DNA from: Acinetobacter chengduensis | Lineage (GTDB): Bacteria; Pseudomonadota; Gammaproteobacteria; Pseudomonadales; Moraxellaceae | Reading direction: 5' to 3' | DNA length: 64,000 nucleotides | Assembly (NCBI RefSeq): GCF_003664645.1 | Contig: NZ_RCHC01000002.1 | Location: 265,731 to 329,730 of the forward strand | Part shown: positions 53,069 through 61,951 of the stretch, piece by piece | Numbering within the stretch: position 1 is the first letter of the stretch | How the letters are laid out: each line of letters starts with the position of its first letter | The notes under the pieces: generated by a model | Databases searched by the model: none | The model's input: the letters and a program-made list of their open reading frames with translations, nothing else | What the model was told of the DNA's origin: nothing | Program-made: the position numbers and the translations under genes

Positions 53069-54868
53069 ATGCTCAAACGGAGCATAGTCATGGGTTTACT
53101 GTGTTTTGCCGGGCACGCGTATAGTGCTGAAATTGCAGTAACAACGACTGATGATAACGATGTAGATGATAGTGTTTGTTCTCTACGTGAAGCAATACAA
53201 TATATTAATGCAGGCTTACCAAAAGAAGGCTATCACGGTTGTGGTGGAGAGGGTGCCGTATCCATTATTTTGCTAGAAAAACAAGCAACCTATAAATTAA
53301 AAAGCCGTATTGATATTAAAGCGGGTCTAACGCTTAAAACCACCTATGACAGTACAGAAAATCAGTCAGTTGCAGTTGGGTTGAACAATGCCACCATTCA
53401 AATGGAAGGCAAAGACCAAATTTTCCATATCGACAATGACGATAAATCCCAAATTACAGTGAATCTTCAAGAAGTTTCATTTGAAGGCTGTGGAACGAGT
53501 GTCTGTGCGAGTTTGGGCGGTATTATTTACAATAATGAGAAATTAACGCTACAAAGCGTGTCGCTTAAAGGTGGTCGTGCGGATAAAGGCGGCGCGATTT
53601 ATAATGTCGGTTTTTCAGATGAAAGCTCGAGCTTAGGCAGTGTAGTTCAGTCTTATAATACGTTATTTGAAAATAACCAAGCCAATAATGGGGCCGCAAT
53701 TTATAGTGTTGCACCAAATTTCTGGATCGCATCATCGGTATTTAAAGGCAATACAGGTGATGTGACATTGTATACCGAAAAGCCATTAGCCAATGCAGCA
53801 GCACTTATTTTCCCTGCGCGCGATCATTTAGTTACGAGTTCTACATTTTTTAAAAATTCAGGATTTGCACTTAATCTTAAAGATGGTATTGGCTTAAATA
53901 ACTTAACCATTATTAAAAATGGTGGCGGTGTTTTACTGGATGTACAACAAGGGCAGGGTTATATTGCCAACAGTATTTTATTGGGTAATGGTCATACAGG
54001 CGGGTCTGAGAACTGTAAAGTTATAGATCAAAGCACGGATAAGAGTGTTATTTATAACAACTTACTTAGCGCAGAGTGTCCAACGGCTCCTGTTGCAAAT
54101 AATAATACGGTATGGACACAAAATGCTTTAATTGCGGGTGACGACGAGGGTGTTTGTAAGAACCTCAACGAAGATACCAATTCATTATTGTGCCCATATA
54201 GTGTGCCAAATAATGCATTTTTGGGTTATTTACGCCCACGTATTTTAATCAGCTTTGCAGATATTTTTTCTGGACCAATTTTAAATAAAGGTCAGACAGA
54301 AGCGAATGGTAATGAGCAATTTGTTAGTTGTGAAAGCACTGATCAGCGTGATAAGGCGCGTGAAACTAATAACTTATGGTGTGATCGTGGTGCTGTGGAG
54401 ATTATTATTCCATCCAGCATTCCACGTATTGGTGAAGATATTAAGCCGGGTCAAACCGCTAAATTTAATATCCTACAACACTTAGGCGACAGCGATTTAA
54501 TTCCAAAAGAACAGTGTGATGCAGTTGTGGGTAAAAACCCAACAGGCAGTGCATGGCAAGATGGATGCTTGGTGATTAAGCAAACTCAAACAGTATCTAA
54601 AGGCAAAACCACACTTAATTTGAATGGTGATTTGGAATATATTCCAGATGGCGCATGGCATGGTGCAGATATTTTTGAGCTCCAAGTTGTGACATCTTCT
54701 ACACGTTATAACCCCGCCAATAAGTACATTTCTGCAGAAGTCCGTATTTACCAAGAACCAGATAATGATTTGGAAAGTAAGTCAGTCAAAACCTCGGGCG
54801 GTGCATTTGGCTTCTATGGATTGATTGGGTTACTTGGGCTTGTGGGTTTACGCCGTCTAAAAAAATAA
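53069..54868 (+). CDS. CSLREA/GlyGly-CTERM surface protein, rhombosortase-substrate type (first copy)
   Basis: A 599-residue secreted protein. After a signal peptide (about 1-21, ending near AYSAE) comes the CSLREAIQYINAG motif, then a parallel beta-helix-like body (about 60-400) with repeated N- and I-rich rungs such as GGRADKGGAIYNVG. The C-terminus has the sorting plan SGGAFGFYGLIGLLGLVGL then basic RRLKK: two glycines, one helix, positive tail. Such GlyGly-CTERM tails are cut by rhombosortase. It matches the Acinetobacter 'rhombotarget A' type. AAGGAGA precedes the ATG (53069; a GTG sits one codon earlier). The second copy follows 13 bases later. Confidence 0.82.
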   Translation: MLKRSIVMGLLCFAGHAYSAEIAVTTTDDNDVDDSVCSLREAIQYINAGLPKEGYHGCGGEGAVSIILLEKQATYKLKSRIDIKAGLTLKTTYDSTENQSVAVGLNNATIQMEGKDQIFHIDNDDKSQITVNLQEVSFEGCGTSVCASLGGIIYNNEKLTLQSVSLKGGRADKGGAIYNVGFSDESSSLGSVVQSYNTLFENNQANNGAAIYSVAPNFWIASSVFKGNTGDVTLYTEKPLANAAALIFPARDHLVTSSTFFKNSGFALNLKDGIGLNNLTIIKNGGGVLLDVQQGQGYIANSILLGNGHTGGSENCKVIDQSTDKSVIYNNLLSAECPTAPVANNNTVWTQNALIAGDDEGVCKNLNEDTNSLLCPYSVPNNAFLGYLRPRILISFADIFSGPILNKGQTEANGNEQFVSCESTDQRDKARETNNLWCDRGAVEIIIPSSIPRIGEDIKPGQTAKFNILQHLGDSDLIPKEQCDAVVGKNPTGSAWQDGCLVIKQTQTVSKGKTTLNLNGDLEYIPDGAWHGADIFELQVVTSSTRYNPANKYISAEVRIYQEPDNDLESKSVKTSGGAFGFYGLIGLLGLVGLRRLKK

Positions 54869-54881
54869 GAAGGGAATTGCC

Positions 54882-57314
54882 ATGAAAAATTATAAAAAAG
54901 GATTGTTAGCGATCATGGTTCTTTCTGCGATGTCATTGATGGCAGCCGAAGAAAAAATCATTGAAGTGAATACATTTGAAGATGAGAACGGTGAAAATTT
55001 AAATAATTGTTCTCTACGTGAAGCAATTATTGCGGCGCATAAAAATGTAGCTTTTGGTGGTTGTAGTGCAGGTGATACCAATTCAACCCAAGTTGATATT
55101 ATCCAGCTTAAAGAAGGGACATATAAGCTTACCCGCGGAGAATTAAAGCCTGAATCTGCGGTCAATGTTAAAGGTGCAACGCGCTATAACTTTGATAAGC
55201 GCAATGCCCTGACAGATGCTTATCCAGCGTATGAAGATCTAAAAACGTTCATTGTGGGGAATGGTTCAAATCGTATTTTTAATACAGCCCAAACTTTTGC
55301 AAATTTAGATTTAACAGATGTTGGATTAAAAGGTGGTAAAGCAGACCTAGGGGGCGCAATTTTCTCTGGTGGTAATTTGTCTTTAAACCGAAGTGCAATT
55401 CTAGATTCAACAGCAACACAGGCTGGAGGAGCAATCTATGTTTTAGCACAAAATGGTGAAAAAACATTAACCATTAACAGTTCATTATTAGAAGGCAATA
55501 AAGCTACTAAAGGTAGTGTATTGGCCATGGACTGTGTGAGCAATATGAGCGATAGTAAGCCTGTAATTAGCTTGTTGCAAAGTAGTATTGTTAAAAATGG
55601 TGCTAGCGATAACCAGAGTATTTTAGACTTTTGTGGAAATGTCAGTGCAACAATATCCACCAATACTATTGCACAAAATACTGCGAGCCCAAGCAACGGA
55701 AGTGTGATTAAAGCGATTTCTGAAGGCAATAACTTACTCAGTCAGTATTCAAATATCATTCTTGCCAACAATACCATTGTTGAAAATGATGCATATACGG
55801 GTTTGTATTATGACAAAAATGGCACCAAACAATTAGGATTTAATGTCTTTGCTTATAATGGTAAAAATATTGCAAATTCTAAGTCATGTCGCTTTTTGAA
55901 CAATGCAAAACCAGATGATGTATTAAGTTTTATTGCCTTTAATAATGCACTAGAACTTAATGCTGAAAAATGTGACTTACCAAAGTCAGCATTAGACGAA
56001 GCTGTGAATGACTATAAAAATATCGATGTCAGTCATACAGCAATGTCGAATATTTTATCGAATCTCATGCCAGCATCTGCATATAACGTTTTCTTGCCAC
56101 TGTATTATCCTAAGCGATATTCAACGGGTAATGATTTATTTGATGTTTCTGCGATTAACTGTAATACATTTAGTACCGTATCATCTGATCAACGTGGAAT
56201 TGAACGTGTCATAGATGCGACTTTGTTACTTACACCTGAGCAACGTAATTTATGTGAGATTGGCTCTGTTGAAGTCATGAGCTTAACCGCAGCGGATGTG
56301 CAAGATCTCAAAAATACATCTTTAGTTACCTTGGTTGATTACTATCAAAAAATTGTTGATCAACTGAAAAAAGATATTGATGATCCAGACTTTAAGCAAT
56401 ACAAAATCGCGAACCAAGATGATTTATCTGAAACGGAACCGTATTTAAATAACTTAAAGGCCAATTTGAAATATCGTGCGATTTATTTCGATCCATTTAA
56501 ACTTGCGCTGGCTAGCCAAAAAGTGGCAGATTCGACAGGTAATCAGTTATTAAAACGCTTGGATATGGACCATTATAACGTCAGTGTAAAAACACTTGGT
56601 TTAGGTACAGACCTTTTAGTCAACAATGGTATCCCTACTGTTGTGAATACTGGCGCTGATTCAGATTTGGTGTGTGAGTGGAATGCAAGTTTGAAGCAGG
56701 TTGTTTTATACCGTACAAGCGGTGCAGTCACTGCTCCAGGTGTTGTGGGTTATTGCTCATATACGTTGACGGATAAAGAAAATTCAGCACTTACATCTTC
56801 AGGGATTTTAAAATCGACCTTTGTTAATATTGCACCCGTTGCAGTATCGGATGAATATAGCATTGGTAGTGGTAATAATTTGACGGTTATAGTGAATCCG
56901 TTGGAAAATGACCACGATCATGGCGATGGTCCTGAAAATAGTGTACCCGCAGGTAAAAAAGTTTGGTTCCAAAATGCACTTAGCCAAAATACTGCAATTA
57001 AATTTGAAGCAATGCCGGCAGGATTAAACTTTAAAGCAGAATTTAGTGGGCCATGTCCAGACGCTTATGCCCGTGATACATGTTACGGTGGAAATATTGA
57101 GTTTTCTGTGAAAAATAATCTCAGCCAATTTGATTATCCAGTGAAATATACAGTATTTGATTCGGAAGGTATGCAGTCTAATGAAGCAATAATTACCCTT
57201 AAAAATGCGGCTAAAAATACCAATACCTCATCAAGTGGTGGTGGCTCTATGGGTATTTTAGGTGTATTTGCTTTAATGGGCTTGGCATTGTACCGTCGTA
57301 AATTAAAAGCATAA
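54882..57314 (+). CDS. CSLREA/GlyGly-CTERM surface protein (second copy)
   Basis: An 810-residue paralogue of the preceding gene. Signal peptide about 1-21 (ending LMAAE), then CSLREAIIAAHKN (about 44-56), a beta-helix-like body with LKGGKADLGGAIFSGG, an additional central region without counterpart in the first copy (about 470-560), and a cadherin-like domain near the end (SDEYSIGSGNNLTVIVNPLE). The C-terminal signal is SSSGGGSMGILGVFALMGLA then YRRKLKA: glycine motif, helix, basic tail. AAGGGA lies before the ATG. The two are expected to be exported by Sec, then cleaved by rhombosortase, perhaps after type II secretion. The rhombosortase gene itself is not in this window. Confidence 0.8.
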   Translation: MKNYKKGLLAIMVLSAMSLMAAEEKIIEVNTFEDENGENLNNCSLREAIIAAHKNVAFGGCSAGDTNSTQVDIIQLKEGTYKLTRGELKPESAVNVKGATRYNFDKRNALTDAYPAYEDLKTFIVGNGSNRIFNTAQTFANLDLTDVGLKGGKADLGGAIFSGGNLSLNRSAILDSTATQAGGAIYVLAQNGEKTLTINSSLLEGNKATKGSVLAMDCVSNMSDSKPVISLLQSSIVKNGASDNQSILDFCGNVSATISTNTIAQNTASPSNGSVIKAISEGNNLLSQYSNIILANNTIVENDAYTGLYYDKNGTKQLGFNVFAYNGKNIANSKSCRFLNNAKPDDVLSFIAFNNALELNAEKCDLPKSALDEAVNDYKNIDVSHTAMSNILSNLMPASAYNVFLPLYYPKRYSTGNDLFDVSAINCNTFSTVSSDQRGIERVIDATLLLTPEQRNLCEIGSVEVMSLTAADVQDLKNTSLVTLVDYYQKIVDQLKKDIDDPDFKQYKIANQDDLSETEPYLNNLKANLKYRAIYFDPFKLALASQKVADSTGNQLLKRLDMDHYNVSVKTLGLGTDLLVNNGIPTVVNTGADSDLVCEWNASLKQVVLYRTSGAVTAPGVVGYCSYTLTDKENSALTSSGILKSTFVNIAPVAVSDEYSIGSGNNLTVIVNPLENDHDHGDGPENSVPAGKKVWFQNALSQNTAIKFEAMPAGLNFKAEFSGPCPDAYARDTCYGGNIEFSVKNNLSQFDYPVKYTVFDSEGMQSNEAIITLKNAAKNTNTSSSGGGSMGILGVFALMGLALYRRKLKA

Positions 57315-57364
57315 TCTGTATCTATTTATGGGAAGCCATGTATTTTCATGGTTACACCTTACAT

Positions 57365-57395
57365 AAAAAGTCAGTACTGTATGTACTGGCTTTTT
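57365..57395 (+). terminator. Terminator of the CSLREA gene pair
   Basis: Arms aaaaagtcagtac (57365-57377) and gtactggcttttt (57383-57395), one wobble. Confidence 0.85.
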
Positions 57396-57498
57396 AGTGC
57401 CTATTCAGTACGCATTTTATGTGCAAGATGACATTGATGCTTTACCTCATGAGTTAAGGCCATTTGTGCGTATGGATTTAATGTTGTTCTAGATACAA

Positions 57499-57527
57499 AA
57501 AATGCCAGTTGATCATACTGGCATTTT
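57499..57527. terminator. Terminator of the sigma-factor operon
   Basis: Arms aaaatgccagt (57499-57509) and actggcatttt (57517-57527) around a 7-base loop, 31 bases beyond the DUF3106 stop on the minus strand. Confidence 0.8.
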
Positions 57528-57557
57528 GTTGCGCTTTTTACAGATTGTCATGCGTCA

Positions 57558-57962
57558 TTAATGGCTTAGACTTTCAGCTTTTAAATATTTATTGATATAT
57601 TCTTCACGAATACTTGCACGGTCATCAGGCGCAGCACGCTGTAGGCGGTGAGCCAAATCTTTACGTTCTTGCGTGCTCATTTTTTGCCAAGTTTCACGCA
57701 TACGTTGTTTATCCGCATCTGGCAGTTGATTAAACCAATCCATACGCTGTTGTAAGTTTGTGCTTTGCTCAGATGGAATTTCTTTTAACGACTGATAGCG
57801 CTTAATCAGTGCTAATTGCTCAGCATCAGACAAAGAGTCCCAGGTATCACTCACTTGAGTATTCGCATCTTTTGAAAAAATCCAAAAACGTTCAAAGCCT
57901 GCAAAACTGGTTTGCAAGAAACTGAACGCACAAAATGCCAATGCTAACTTTTTAGCTACCAT
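57558..57962 (-). CDS. DUF3106-type periplasmic protein
   Basis: A 134-residue protein with a signal peptide (MVAKKLALAFCAFSFLQTSFA). The mature part is helical and resembles the DUF3106 family as I know it: two WxxLSDxEQ/FNQLPDADKQRMRETW-like repeats with conserved Trp and Leu positions, ending in PDDRASIREEYINKYL. Its start overlaps the upstream DUF3619-like gene by 11 bases. This gene plan, sigma then small membrane protein then helical periplasmic protein, recalls sigma/anti-sigma/sensor modules such as CnrHYX. A sensor role is inference. Confidence 0.75.
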   Translation of the reverse strand: MVAKKLALAFCAFSFLQTSFAGFERFWIFSKDANTQVSDTWDSLSDAEQLALIKRYQSLKEIPSEQSTNLQQRMDWFNQLPDADKQRMRETWQKMSTQERKDLAHRLQRAAPDDRASIREEYINKYLKAESLSH

Positions 57963-58272
57963 GAGACGTTTTATCCTCGCCCAAGACCATTAACATTTCT
58001 AAATCTTCGACCATTTGAGGTGAAAGCTTAGGCGATGAAATGACTTGAGTATCAGGTTTTTCATTCAAAGTGACTGAATTAGGTAATACAACAAAACCGG
58101 CAATTGCAGCTGCGAGTGCAAAGCTGGACATTTTCCATAAACCGTAACGAGAAGTTTCTCGTTCGTGAATTTGATCCAGCACGTTATTCATCACTTGTGC
58201 TTTATGCTGATGTTGCTGTGCAAGCCGATCTAGCTTTTGGCTCACGTTTTTTACAAAATCATCTTGCTTCAT
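57952..58272 (-). CDS. DUF3619-like single-helix membrane protein, putative anti-sigma factor
   Basis: A 106-residue protein: about 45 cytoplasmic polar residues, one membrane helix (SFALAAAIAGFVVLP, about 52-66), then a periplasmic part ending in an acidic DLEMLMVLGED. The pattern fits DUF3619 proteins, which in betaproteobacteria lie between a sigma factor and a DUF3106 gene. It overlaps the sigma-factor gene by 4 bases (ATGA). Size and topology fit an anti-sigma factor with a short cytoplasmic sigma-binding domain, but it lacks a zinc-binding HxxxCxxC motif. No direct evidence of binding. Confidence 0.7.
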   Translation of the reverse strand: MKQDDFVKNVSQKLDRLAQQHQHKAQVMNNVLDQIHERETSRYGLWKMSSFALAAAIAGFVVLPNSVTLNEKPDTQVISSPKLSPQMVEDLEMLMVLGEDKTSHGS

Positions 58273-58904
58273 TCGGATGACCCTCCCAAATTGGGATTTA
58301 AGTGTGCTAATGAGGCGCGAAGGCCCTGAATTGCACGGTGATAATGTGTTTTAACACTGCCTTCGGTGCAATTCATAATTTCTGCAGTGGTATGTGTGTC
58401 GAACCCTTCCCATGCGCGGAGCATAAATGCTTGTTGTTGGCGCACAGGTAATTGAGCAATAGCCTCTTGAATTTCTTCAGCTGTCACTGCTTGAGTTAAA
58501 AATTCAGATGGATTGGGTGTCGATTCATCAACCACATCTTGTATTTCAAATTCATCATCATCTAAAGAGACTTTTCGGAAAAACGAGAAGGGCTGTGCAC
58601 GGCGGGCTTCTTTACGACGCCAATCCTGTAATTTGTTATTTAAAATGGTGTAAAACAGTGGATACCATTCTTCAGTAGATTTTTCTGCATAAGATTTATG
58701 CAGTGAAATAAAAGCTTCTTGAACCAAGTCCATAGCAATACCTTGCTGGCCTTGGGTTGCACTTTCAATCATCACAAGGGCGCGACCAGTCACTTCATGC
58801 ATAAAGTTTTTTAGACGAGTTTCAGCCGTGCTCTTAAGAACACTTGCTGGTGTACTGTCTGACTGTTTAGGCGCTAAGTCCATAGAGATGGAAAATCCTG
58901 TCAT
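58269..58904 (-). CDS. ECF-like sigma-70 family RNA polymerase sigma factor
   Basis: A 211-residue sigma factor with regions 2 and 4 only. Region 2 is the stretch including MDLVQEAFISLHKSYAEKS and FYTILNNKLQDWRRKEARR (about 60-105). Region 4 is LPVRQQQAFMLRAWEGFDTH then TTAEIMNCTEGSVKTHYHRA (about 153-196), with a recognisable helix-turn-helix. The N-terminus is longer than usual (about 30 residues before region 2.1). It heads a three-gene operon with overlapping starts. Target promoters are unknown; no clear autoregulatory ECF promoter is seen upstream. Confidence 0.88.
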   Translation of the reverse strand: MTGFSISMDLAPKQSDSTPASVLKSTAETRLKNFMHEVTGRALVMIESATQGQQGIAMDLVQEAFISLHKSYAEKSTEEWYPLFYTILNNKLQDWRRKEARRAQPFSFFRKVSLDDDEFEIQDVVDESTPNPSEFLTQAVTAEEIQEAIAQLPVRQQQAFMLRAWEGFDTHTTAEIMNCTEGSVKTHYHRAIQGLRASLAHLNPNLGGSSE

Positions 58905-59041
58905 CGGATACCCACCATTATTTCCAATTTCATATTACATATAACGTTGAAAATAATGGTTTGGTTGACAAAAATACTTGTTATTTTTCTAGTGTAATCT
59001 ATTTTTTTAAATCGGCGAGCCGATTTAAAATAAAATAACGA

Positions 59042-59818
59042 TTAAATGCGCTGGCGAACCATTTCAAAGAAACACACAGATCCTGCAATGGCAACATTGA
59101 GTGATTCTTGACCACCTGGTTGTGGAATACTCACAGCATTTGCATGTGCAAGCGCATATTCACTTACACCTTGCCCTTCATTTCCTAATACCCATACGCA
59201 GGGTTGTTTAAGGTCTTGATCATATAGGCTGGTTGATTGGTGTGAGCTGGTCACATAGACTGGAATTTCAAAGCGTTCCAGAATATCTTCTAACTGAATA
59301 TTTTCAAAGGTTTTAAGCGCAAAATGTGCCCCCATACCTGCACGTAGCACGCGAGGTGACCACAGTGAAGCTGAACCTTTAGTACACACGACTTGTTGAA
59401 TACCTGCGGCTGCAGCAGAACGTAGCAAAGTACCAACATTACCCGGATCTTGTACGTTTTCTAAAACGAGTGTGTCTAAATCAAATTGTAAGGCTTGGCT
59501 AGAACTTGGCAGATCAACAATTGCCAAGAAGGGCAGTGTTGTACCTAAAGTACTCAGGTCTCGATACAAGCTTTCAGCAATCACAAAAACAGAGCCATCA
59601 TATTCATCTAAAATATCGCAGATATCAGGATGTTCGAGGTTTTTTTCTGTAGTGAAAATAGAGTTGATACGACGTTTTTGCTCAACCCAAGCTAAACCTA
59701 GATGTGTACCTTCAAGTACGGTTTGACCCTGTTTTTTTCGATAGCTACTTTGTTCAATTAAACCACGTAAGTGTTTAATTTTCGCATTATCTTTTGATTC
59801 TAAAAATACAATAGACAT
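59042..59818 (-). CDS. TrmH-family (SpoU) RNA 2'-O-methyltransferase
   Basis: A 258-residue SPOUT-class methyltransferase. The N-terminal part (about 1-80) looks like the L30e-like RNA-binding domain (KIKHLRGLIEQSSYRKKQGQ). The C-terminal part has the knot signatures: VLENVQDPGNVGTLLRSAAA, VLRAGMGAHFAL, WVLGNEGQGVSEYALAHA and SIPQPGGQESLNVAIAGS, typical of TrmH/RlmB/SpoU enzymes. The exact RNA target is unknown. ATG 59818 is preferred over TTG 59833. It is monocistronic between the sigma operon and fbp. Confidence 0.92.
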   Translation of the reverse strand: MSIVFLESKDNAKIKHLRGLIEQSSYRKKQGQTVLEGTHLGLAWVEQKRRINSIFTTEKNLEHPDICDILDEYDGSVFVIAESLYRDLSTLGTTLPFLAIVDLPSSSQALQFDLDTLVLENVQDPGNVGTLLRSAAAAGIQQVVCTKGSASLWSPRVLRAGMGAHFALKTFENIQLEDILERFEIPVYVTSSHQSTSLYDQDLKQPCVWVLGNEGQGVSEYALAHANAVSIPQPGGQESLNVAIAGSVCFFEMVRQRI

Positions 59819-59877
59819 ATTTGGGAGACTCAAAACCCATAGTAGGATGTACTATGGGCTAATAGGAAAAAGAGGTT

Positions 59878-60852
59878 TTAGTTGTGATAGCTGGTCACTA
59901 AATCAACTTCATTTTTAGAACCAATAATGACTGGAACACGTTGGTGTAATTCAGTCGGTTGAATATCAAGAATGCGAACACGGCCTGTTGTAGATGCACC
60001 ACCAGCTTGCTCCATCAGCATACTCATTGGGTTTGCTTCATACATTAAACGTAAACGACCTGCTTTTTTCGGATCTTTTAAATCGTATGGATACATGAAA
60101 ATACCGCTACGGCACAAGATGCGGTGAATATCACCAACCATGCATGCTACCCAACGCATATTGAAATCTTTTTCACGTGGGCCAGTTTTACCTGCAAGAA
60201 GTTCATCGATATAGCGTTGAACAGGTGCTTCCCAGTGACGAGCATTTGATGCATTAATTGCATATTCTTTGGTATCAGCAGCGACTTGGATTGCATCTGC
60301 AGTTAATAAGAATTCTTTGCTTTCTGGGTCGAATGTAAAGAACACAACGCCTGCACCAACTGTTAATGCCATCATAGTTGATGGACCATACAGTACATAA
60401 CCTGCAGCTGCTTGCTCACGACCTGCTTGCATAAAGTCTTCAGCTTGAGTTACTGCATTTTTAGCAGGCAAAATTGAGAAAATAGTACCTACACACATAT
60501 TGATGTCGATGTTGCTTGAACCATCTAGCGGATCAAATAACACAAGATAATCACCATTTTCTTGTGCTGGAGTAAACTCGTCAAGTTCTTCAGAAGCTAA
60601 ACCACCTACATGTGGATGAACTTTTAAGGCATCAATTAAATAGTCATTAGAAATAACATCGAGCTTCTTTTGCTCTTCGCCTTGCACGTTTTCGTGTTGA
60701 GCGCTACCCAAAACACCAGCTAAAGCACCTTTTTGGAGAAGTACGTCGATGTCTTTGCATGTGTTAGCAATAGTTTCAATAACTTGAGCTAAAGCAGGTG
60801 TTAAATTTCCACTTTGTTGTTGTAAAAATTGGGATAAGCTTAAACGTGACAT
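59878..60852 (-). CDS. fbp: Fructose-1,6-bisphosphatase, class I
   Basis: Fbp dephosphorylates fructose-1,6-bisphosphate for gluconeogenesis, the main route of sugar phosphate supply in bacteria that grow on organic acids. The 324-residue protein has [15 protein letters not shown] (metal-binding site, about residues 107-121), [20 protein letters not shown] and [14 protein letters not shown]. The ATG at 60852 is preferred; GGAGC lies about 9 bases upstream. An earlier in-frame start at 60882 adds ten residues with no family match. Confidence 0.96.
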   Translation of the reverse strand: MSRLSLSQFLQQQSGNLTPALAQVIETIANTCKDIDVLLQKGALAGVLGSAQHENVQGEEQKKLDVISNDYLIDALKVHPHVGGLASEELDEFTPAQENGDYLVLFDPLDGSSNIDINMCVGTIFSILPAKNAVTQAEDFMQAGREQAAAGYVLYGPSTMMALTVGAGVVFFTFDPESKEFLLTADAIQVAADTKEYAINASNARHWEAPVQRYIDELLAGKTGPREKDFNMRWVACMVGDIHRILCRSGIFMYPYDLKDPKKAGRLRLMYEANPMSMLMEQAGGASTTGRVRILDIQPTELHQRVPVIIGSKNEVDLVTSYHN

Positions 60853-61034
60853 AACTGGAATGCTCCAAAATAAAGCGGTCAAAATGATCGGAATTGAATA
60901 TGTGCGTATTTTAGATGAGAATGCCTTAAAAGAACAATTAAACTCGACTATTTGCCGTCATTTTGCGCTTGCAACTCTAGAAGAACATGCTATGTTGAAT
61001 GAAAGGGTATTTATTTTAATATAGGAGCACAACA

Positions 61035-61223
61035 ATGACGATTCAAAAATTTGATGCGACTCCATCACCTACAGAAGGAATTTCATTGGATGAAATTTCT
61101 GCAGAAAAGGTTAAGGAAGCTTGGAGTGGCTACGATGCTAAGCCTGAATATAAAAAGTTTAATAAGCATGATCTTATTGAATCTATGCAAAGTTCAGAGC
61201 AACCCGTAGAATCTGCTGAATAA
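61035..61223 (+). CDS. Small conserved-looking hypothetical protein
   Basis: A 62-residue acidic protein with no signal peptide or membrane helix. It contains a repeated acidic/amphipathic pattern (ISLDEISAEKVKEAWSGYD, then KKFNKHDLIESMQSS). AGGAG lies 7 bases before the ATG. The function is not recognised. The gene is alone between fbp and pal, transcribed away from fbp, and has its own strong terminator, which supports it being real. Confidence 0.7.
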   Translation: MTIQKFDATPSPTEGISLDEISAEKVKEAWSGYDAKPEYKKFNKHDLIESMQSSEQPVESAE

Positions 61224-61274
61224 CGTGTTCAATTGATTTGAATAGCTTTATTAGACTGCACTTCAATATGAAGC

Positions 61275-61310
61275 AATAAAAAAGCCCTCATGATGGAGGG
61301 CTTTTTTATT
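61275..61310. terminator. Bidirectional terminator
   Basis: Arms aaaaaagccctc (61278-61289) and gagggctttttt (61296-61307), extended by aat/att, between the small gene and convergent pal. Confidence 0.92.
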
Positions 61311-61348
61311 GCTGAAGCAATATCAGTTGCTGAAGCAAATGCGCGAAC

Positions 61349-61918
61349 TTATTTAAGTAATGGTGGAACTGCTTCGTAGTTGATTTCTACGCGACGGTTT
61401 TCTTTCCATGCATTTTCATCATGGCCAGCATTAATTGGCATTTCTTTACCATAGCTGACAGCTTCTAGTTGGTTGGCATTTACGCCTGTTGTTACAAGAA
61501 AGCTTTCTACAGCTTTCGCACGACGTTCACCCAGTGCCATATTGTATTCACGTGTACCACGTTCATCTGTATGGCCTGTTAAAGCAACGCGTGAGTTTGC
61601 ATTGGCCATTAAAAATTGAGCATGTGCTTGTAATGTTTGGATATCATCATTACTTAATTCACTGCTGTCATAATCAAAGTGAACAACACGTTTTGCTAAA
61701 AATGCTTTGTTGGCCGCAGTTACGCCTTTAGACGATGCGCCAGCAAGATTTTGTGCATTTAATGCAGCATCTTCGCTCAGGCCTTCTGTATTTACAGTTG
61801 TTGCTGTTGATGGGTTTTGACCCGCTTCAGCCACATTAACTGGTTTACGGCTTGCACAGCCAGTCATCACAACAGCAGTTGCTAATAAAGGTAAAACAAA
61901 AAGTTTAATTGCTTGCAT
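61349..61918 (-). CDS. pal: Peptidoglycan-associated lipoprotein Pal
   Basis: Pal is the outer-membrane lipoprotein of the Tol-Pal system that ties the outer membrane to peptidoglycan during division. From ATG 61918 the 189-residue product has signal MQAIKLFVLPLLATAVVMTGC with a lipobox Cys at residue 21, a linker, then the OmpA-like domain with the peptidoglycan motif TGHTDERGTREYNMALGERR (about 113-132). The start at 61918 (GGAGA 5 bases upstream) is preferred over the upstream TTG at 61933. It follows tolB. Confidence 0.96.
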   Translation of the reverse strand: MQAIKLFVLPLLATAVVMTGCASRKPVNVAEAGQNPSTATTVNTEGLSEDAALNAQNLAGASSKGVTAANKAFLAKRVVHFDYDSSELSNDDIQTLQAHAQFLMANANSRVALTGHTDERGTREYNMALGERRAKAVESFLVTTGVNANQLEAVSYGKEMPINAGHDENAWKENRRVEINYEAVPPLLK

Positions 61919-61951
61919 GTATATCTCCATCAAGTTTTTTAAGCGTAAATA

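Noticed and set aside
57397..57492. 31-codon frame (GTG start) between the CSLREA pair and the sigma operon
   Set aside because: It reads like protein (ALPHELRPFVRM) but begins inside the terminator tail, has no ribosome-binding site and is short; it could be a remnant, not a supported gene.
61310..61342. Two copies of ttgctgaagcaa near pal
   Set aside because: Only two short copies next to a terminator; no sign of function.
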